Positions 6,661 to 8,734 of a stretch of DNA of 8,734 nt are shown piece after piece (positions within the stretch are counted from its first letter, which is position 1; each line of letters starts with the position of its first letter). A program made the translations under genes and the position numbers. The stretch spans positions 1-8,734 of the forward strand of contig JASHTT010000225.1 in NCBI GenBank assembly GCA_030040415.1. Direction: 5' to 3'. The notes under the pieces were generated by a model. The model searched no databases and was not told where the DNA came from. It was given only the letters and a program-made list of their open reading frames with translations. This DNA comes from Streptosporangiaceae bacterium. GTDB lineage: Bacteria; Actinomycetota; Actinomycetes; Streptosporangiales; Streptosporangiaceae.

Positions 6661-6666
6661 TGACCT
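6661..6666 (-). promoter_or_regulatory. Weak ribosome binding site for the LCP gene
   Basis: On the minus strand AGGTCA ends 2 nt before the GTG at 6658. It partly matches the anti-Shine-Dalgarno and supports this start. The spacing is short, so the start call is moderate. Confidence 0.4.
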
Positions 6667-6802
6667 GGAAGAATCCTGAAAAGAACCCGAATGCGCCGTG
6701 GACGTAGCTCTCGCGGACGAAATGGCGGCGGCCCCGAGGCGGCCTCAGGCCGGTGATGCAGATGATGCCGATGCTGGGCGCGGAAGCGCCCACCCAGCGA
6801 GC

Positions 6803-6808
6803 TACTGT
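6803..6808 (+). promoter_or_regulatory. Possible -10 box for the ParB-fold gene (leaderless)
   Basis: TACTGT lies 6 nt before the ATG at 6815, identical to the -10 box proposed for the MFS gene and at nearly the same distance from the start codon. No Shine-Dalgarno precedes the ATG and no clear -35 box is seen (GCGGAA at the expected place), so this is tentative. Confidence 0.35.
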
Positions 6809-6814
6809 TTCGGG

Positions 6815-7192
6815 ATGACTCAACAGGTGTCGGCTAAGTCACCGATTGCATGGCTCGACGACGTCGCGGAGCATGACTACGACTCGGCGTACGACTACCT
6901 ATCACTCAAGTACGACGAGGAGCGCGCCGGTCACGTCGTGCACCGCATGAAGAAGTCCAAGATCACCTCGCGCCGCGCCAACGACATCCTGCGCGCCACC
7001 GGCCTATCCCCGCTGCCCCTGACCGATCCTGGCGTTCGGCGTGACCTGCTCAAGCTCCTTAACGGGGAGAAGCTGTCACCAGTGCTCGTGTGCGACCAGA
7101 AAGCGGGCGCGGACATCGCCGACGGCTATCACCGGGTCAGCCTGGCCTACAACATCGACCCGTTCCTGAGTGTGCCGTTGCGGCTGGGCTAG
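6815..7192 (+). CDS. Small ParB/sulfiredoxin-fold-like protein
   Basis: This is a 125-aa protein from the ATG at 6815. The frame is open to 6698, but the extra residues are low-complexity (ADEMAAAPRRPQAGD) and 6815 fits the usual length. The C-terminal half, LNGEKLSPVLVCDQ...IADGYHRVSLAY (residues 82-112), matches the ParB/sulfiredoxin-like nuclease-fold core. Its D103-G-Y-H-R107 corresponds to the D/N-G-x-H/R-R nucleotide- or phosphate-binding loop. The N-terminal half is helical (WLDDVAEHDYDSAYDYLSL...). Related small stand-alone proteins are widespread in actinomycetes and uncharacterised. Without an HTH it is not a partition ParB. It starts 156 bp from the LCP gene on the opposite strand and precedes the kinase by about 146 bp. 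Enzyme activity (CTP or ATP use, nuclease) cannot be decided here. Confidence 0.6.
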   Translation: MTQQVSAKSPIAWLDDVAEHDYDSAYDYLSLKYDEERAGHVVHRMKKSKITSRRANDILRATGLSPLPLTDPGVRRDLLKLLNGEKLSPVLVCDQKAGADIADGYHRVSLAYNIDPFLSVPLRLG

Positions 7193-7196
7193 CACC

Positions 7197-7229
7197 GACC
7201 AGGGCCAGCGGTCCTGCCGGTCCCTGGCC
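7197..7229 (+). terminator. Weak hairpin after the ParB-fold gene
   Basis: CCAGGG (7199-7204) pairs with CCCTGG (7222-7227), and alternative registers such as GGCCAG/CTGGCC and GACC/GGTC overlap it. There is no T-tract and the loop is about 17 nt. It lies immediately after the stop at 7192, so it may separate the two transcription units. Confidence 0.35.
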
Positions 7230-7271
7230 GTCTCGATGCGAACTCGAGCCGACAGAGCCCGGGTTTGCTAG

Positions 7272-7299
7272 TTGCGAGGAGGGCATTCGGGCCGATAAT
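7272..7299 (+). promoter_or_regulatory. Probable promoter of the kinase gene
   Basis: TTGCGA (7272-7277) and GATAAT (7294-7299) are 16 bp apart, a good match to a sigma-70-type promoter. Transcription would start near 7306, giving a leader of about 33 nt that contains the GGCAGG site before the GTG at 7339. Confidence 0.55.
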
Positions 7300-7338
7300 G
7301 GCCTGTCTCCAGGTTGATTCCAGGGCGGCAGGTTAATC

Positions 7339-8734
7339 GTGGAAGAGCTGCAACCGGGTGACCCGCAGCAGGTCGGGTCGTATCGGCTGGTTGGCCGACT
7401 AGGCAGCGGCGGGATGGGTCAGGTCTTCCTGGGCCAGTCGCCTGGCGGCCGCTTGGTAGCGGTGAAGGTCATCCGCCCGGAACTTGCTGACGGCCCTGAC
7501 TTCCGCGGCAGGTTCGCCCGCGAGGTCGCCGCTGCCCTGCGGGTCAGCGGTGTATTCACGGCCCCGGTCGTGGACGCTGATCCAGACGCGCCGCAGCCCT
7601 GGCTGGTGACCGCGTACGTCGACGGACCATCGCTGGCCGACCATATCCGGCATGACGGCGCCATGCCCGAGAGTGAGGTCATCGGACTGGGCTGCGCGCT
7701 CGCCGAGGGACTGGCTGCCATTCATGCGGCCGGCATCGTGCACCGTGACCTGAAGCCGTCCAACGTGCTTCTCGCGGCCGACGGCCCGAGGATCATTGAC
7801 TTCGGCGTATCGCGAGCGGCCGAGGAAACTGCACTGACGCAGACCGGTCTGGTGATGGGATCGCCCGGCTTCATGTCGCCAGAGCAGGCGCAAGGCCTGG
7901 AGGTCAGCCCCGCTAGCGACGTGTTCAGCCTGGGTGCGGTGCTGGCCTTCGCCGCGACCGGGACGGACCCGTTCGGCACCGGTGCCCCGTCGGCGCTGAT
8001 GTACCGGGTCGTCCACGAGGAACCCGCTCTCGGCGGCATGTCCGGCAGGCTGCGCGGCGCGATCGAGGCGTGCCTGCGGAAGAACCCGGCCGAGCGGCCC
8101 ACGACCGCCAGGCTGCTGGCCATGTTTGCCGCGGTCACTGACGGACAGTCGTGGCGTGCCGCCAGGATCCAGCCCAGCAGCACCGCCGCGGAGCCCGCCG
8201 GCCCGGGCGCATCGCCAGCTCAGCTGTCCGGCAGGCCAGTGACGGGACCAGGCGGCGGGCCAGCAAGACCAGGTGCCGGGACGCATGGCCGGGACCTCAC
8301 CACCGGGGTCCAGCGGCACCGCCGGCGCTGGCCATGGGTCGCCCTGGCTGCCGCAGTCGTCATCACGGGTGGCGGTGGACTGGCGCTCGCCTCGCACGGC
8401 TTCGGCACGCACAAGCCCCCCGGTCGTGCATCGGGCACGAGCCAGACACCGCGCGGACGGCGAACGCCGCGTGTCGTCGTGGAGGATTACATCGCCGCCA
8501 TCAACGCCCGCAACTGGCCCAGGGTCTGGCGCCTCGGCGGCAAGAACCTCGGTGGCTCGTATGCCAGCATGGTGGCCGGATTCCAGCAGACCAGGCGCGA
8601 CGTCATACTGCGGCTGACCGCCGATGGTGACGCGGTCACGGTCCGCATCCGGGCCTACGAGACCACTGGCGCAGTGCAGGTGTACATGCTCAGCTACGTG
8701 GTAGACGGCGGCATCATCGCGACTGGGCAGCAGG
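7339..8734 (+). CDS. Transmembrane serine/threonine protein kinase, 3' end outside window
   Basis: The frame starts at the GTG at 7339, the only start after the in-frame TGA at 7315. GGCAGG ends 6 nt before it. The 465 visible residues run off the window. The kinase domain is complete: glycine loop G22-SGGMGQV, catalytic lysine K43 (AVKVI), helix-C E62, HRDLKPSN (D137), DFG (154-156), activation segment with TQTG...GSPGFMSPEQ, and a C-lobe up to about residue 260. This is a bacterial eukaryotic-like (Hanks-type) kinase that phosphorylates Ser/Thr on proteins. A Pro/Ala/Gly-rich linker follows, then a TM helix (about 331-353, WPWVALAAAVVITGG). After it comes a basic linker and from about residue 379 an extracellular start VVEDYIAAINARNWPRVWRL, resembling an NTF2/SnoaL-like fold. 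Its targets and ligand are unknown. No PASTA repeat is seen in the visible part. Confidence 0.9.
   Translation, partial: MEELQPGDPQQVGSYRLVGRLGSGGMGQVFLGQSPGGRLVAVKVIRPELADGPDFRGRFAREVAAALRVSGVFTAPVVDADPDAPQPWLVTAYVDGPSLADHIRHDGAMPESEVIGLGCALAEGLAAIHAAGIVHRDLKPSNVLLAADGPRIIDFGVSRAAEETALTQTGLVMGSPGFMSPEQAQGLEVSPASDVFSLGAVLAFAATGTDPFGTGAPSALMYRVVHEEPALGGMSGRLRGAIEACLRKNPAERPTTARLLAMFAAVTDGQSWRAARIQPSSTAAEPAGPGASPAQLSGRPVTGPGGGPARPGAGTHGRDLTTGVQRHRRRWPWVALAAAVVITGGGGLALASHGFGTHKPPGRASGTSQTPRGRRTPRVVVEDYIAAINARNWPRVWRLGGKNLGGSYASMVAGFQQTRRDVILRLTADGDAVTVRIRAYETTGAVQVYMLSYVVDGGIIATGQQ

Larger units (their letters stand above)
6659..6814. other. Divergent intergenic region between LCP and ParB-fold genes
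   Basis: This 156-bp region should hold the LCP promoter on the minus strand and the ParB-fold promoter on the plus strand. I found no convincing -35/-10 pair for the LCP gene. The + strand has only the TACTGT described separately. The minus-strand LCP frame stays open across it, so part could be coding if translation starts at the upstream TTG. Confidence 0.45.

Noticed and set aside
7090..7317. Small plus-strand reading frame between the ParB-fold and kinase genes
   Set aside because: It begins inside the ParB-fold gene in another frame, has no ribosome binding site and runs through the proposed kinase promoter.
7399..8412. Long minus-strand reading frame opposite the kinase
   Set aside because: The plus strand carries every kinase motif in order. 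The antisense translation is Arg/Gly/Ala-rich with no recognisable fold.

Overview
High-GC, gene-dense DNA with strong G/C bias at third codon positions, AGGAG-type ribosome binding sites, GTG starts and actinomycete-type families: a short TetR-SRPBCC-monooxygenase-fold cassette, a LytR-CpsA-Psr protein with a LytR_C domain, a one-TM serine/threonine kinase, and a small stand-alone ParB-fold protein. I read it as actinomycete chromosome, possibly from the Streptosporangiales or a related soil order. No genus can be fixed from the sequence. I see no tRNA, rRNA, CRISPR array, transposase or integrase.

Left part (1-1213): the C-terminal end of a TetR-like regulator, then an SRPBCC ligand-binding-fold protein and a 96-aa dimeric alpha/beta-barrel protein. 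All are on the + strand and close together, and a perfect 15-bp hairpin (1176-1213) closes the group. Middle-left (1302-3499): an uncharacterised cytoplasmic HExxH...E metalloprotein (294 aa), then a 12-TM major facilitator exporter. The exporter appears to be expressed from a leaderless promoter embedded in a 36-bp interrupted palindrome, the most distinctive regulatory signal in the window.

Middle-right (3615-6658): a secreted protein built almost entirely of seven WAVG...W(N/D)G..W repeats, probably a seven-bladed beta-propeller. It converges on a minus-strand LytR-CpsA-Psr (LCP) cell-wall glycopolymer ligase with a LytR_C domain and a long Ser/Pro/Ala-rich tail. Right part (6815-8734): a 125-aa protein with a ParB/sulfiredoxin-like DGYHR motif, divergent from the LCP gene. 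It is followed by a serine/threonine protein kinase with all catalytic motifs, one TM helix and the start of an extracellular NTF2-like domain, cut off by the window end.

The 3615-8734 half has an envelope theme (secreted propeller, wall-polymer ligase, transmembrane kinase), but nothing shows that these genes act together. I found no clear new multi-gene defence, mobile or biosynthetic system. The points most worth a second look are the exporter operator, the metalloprotein and the propeller protein.
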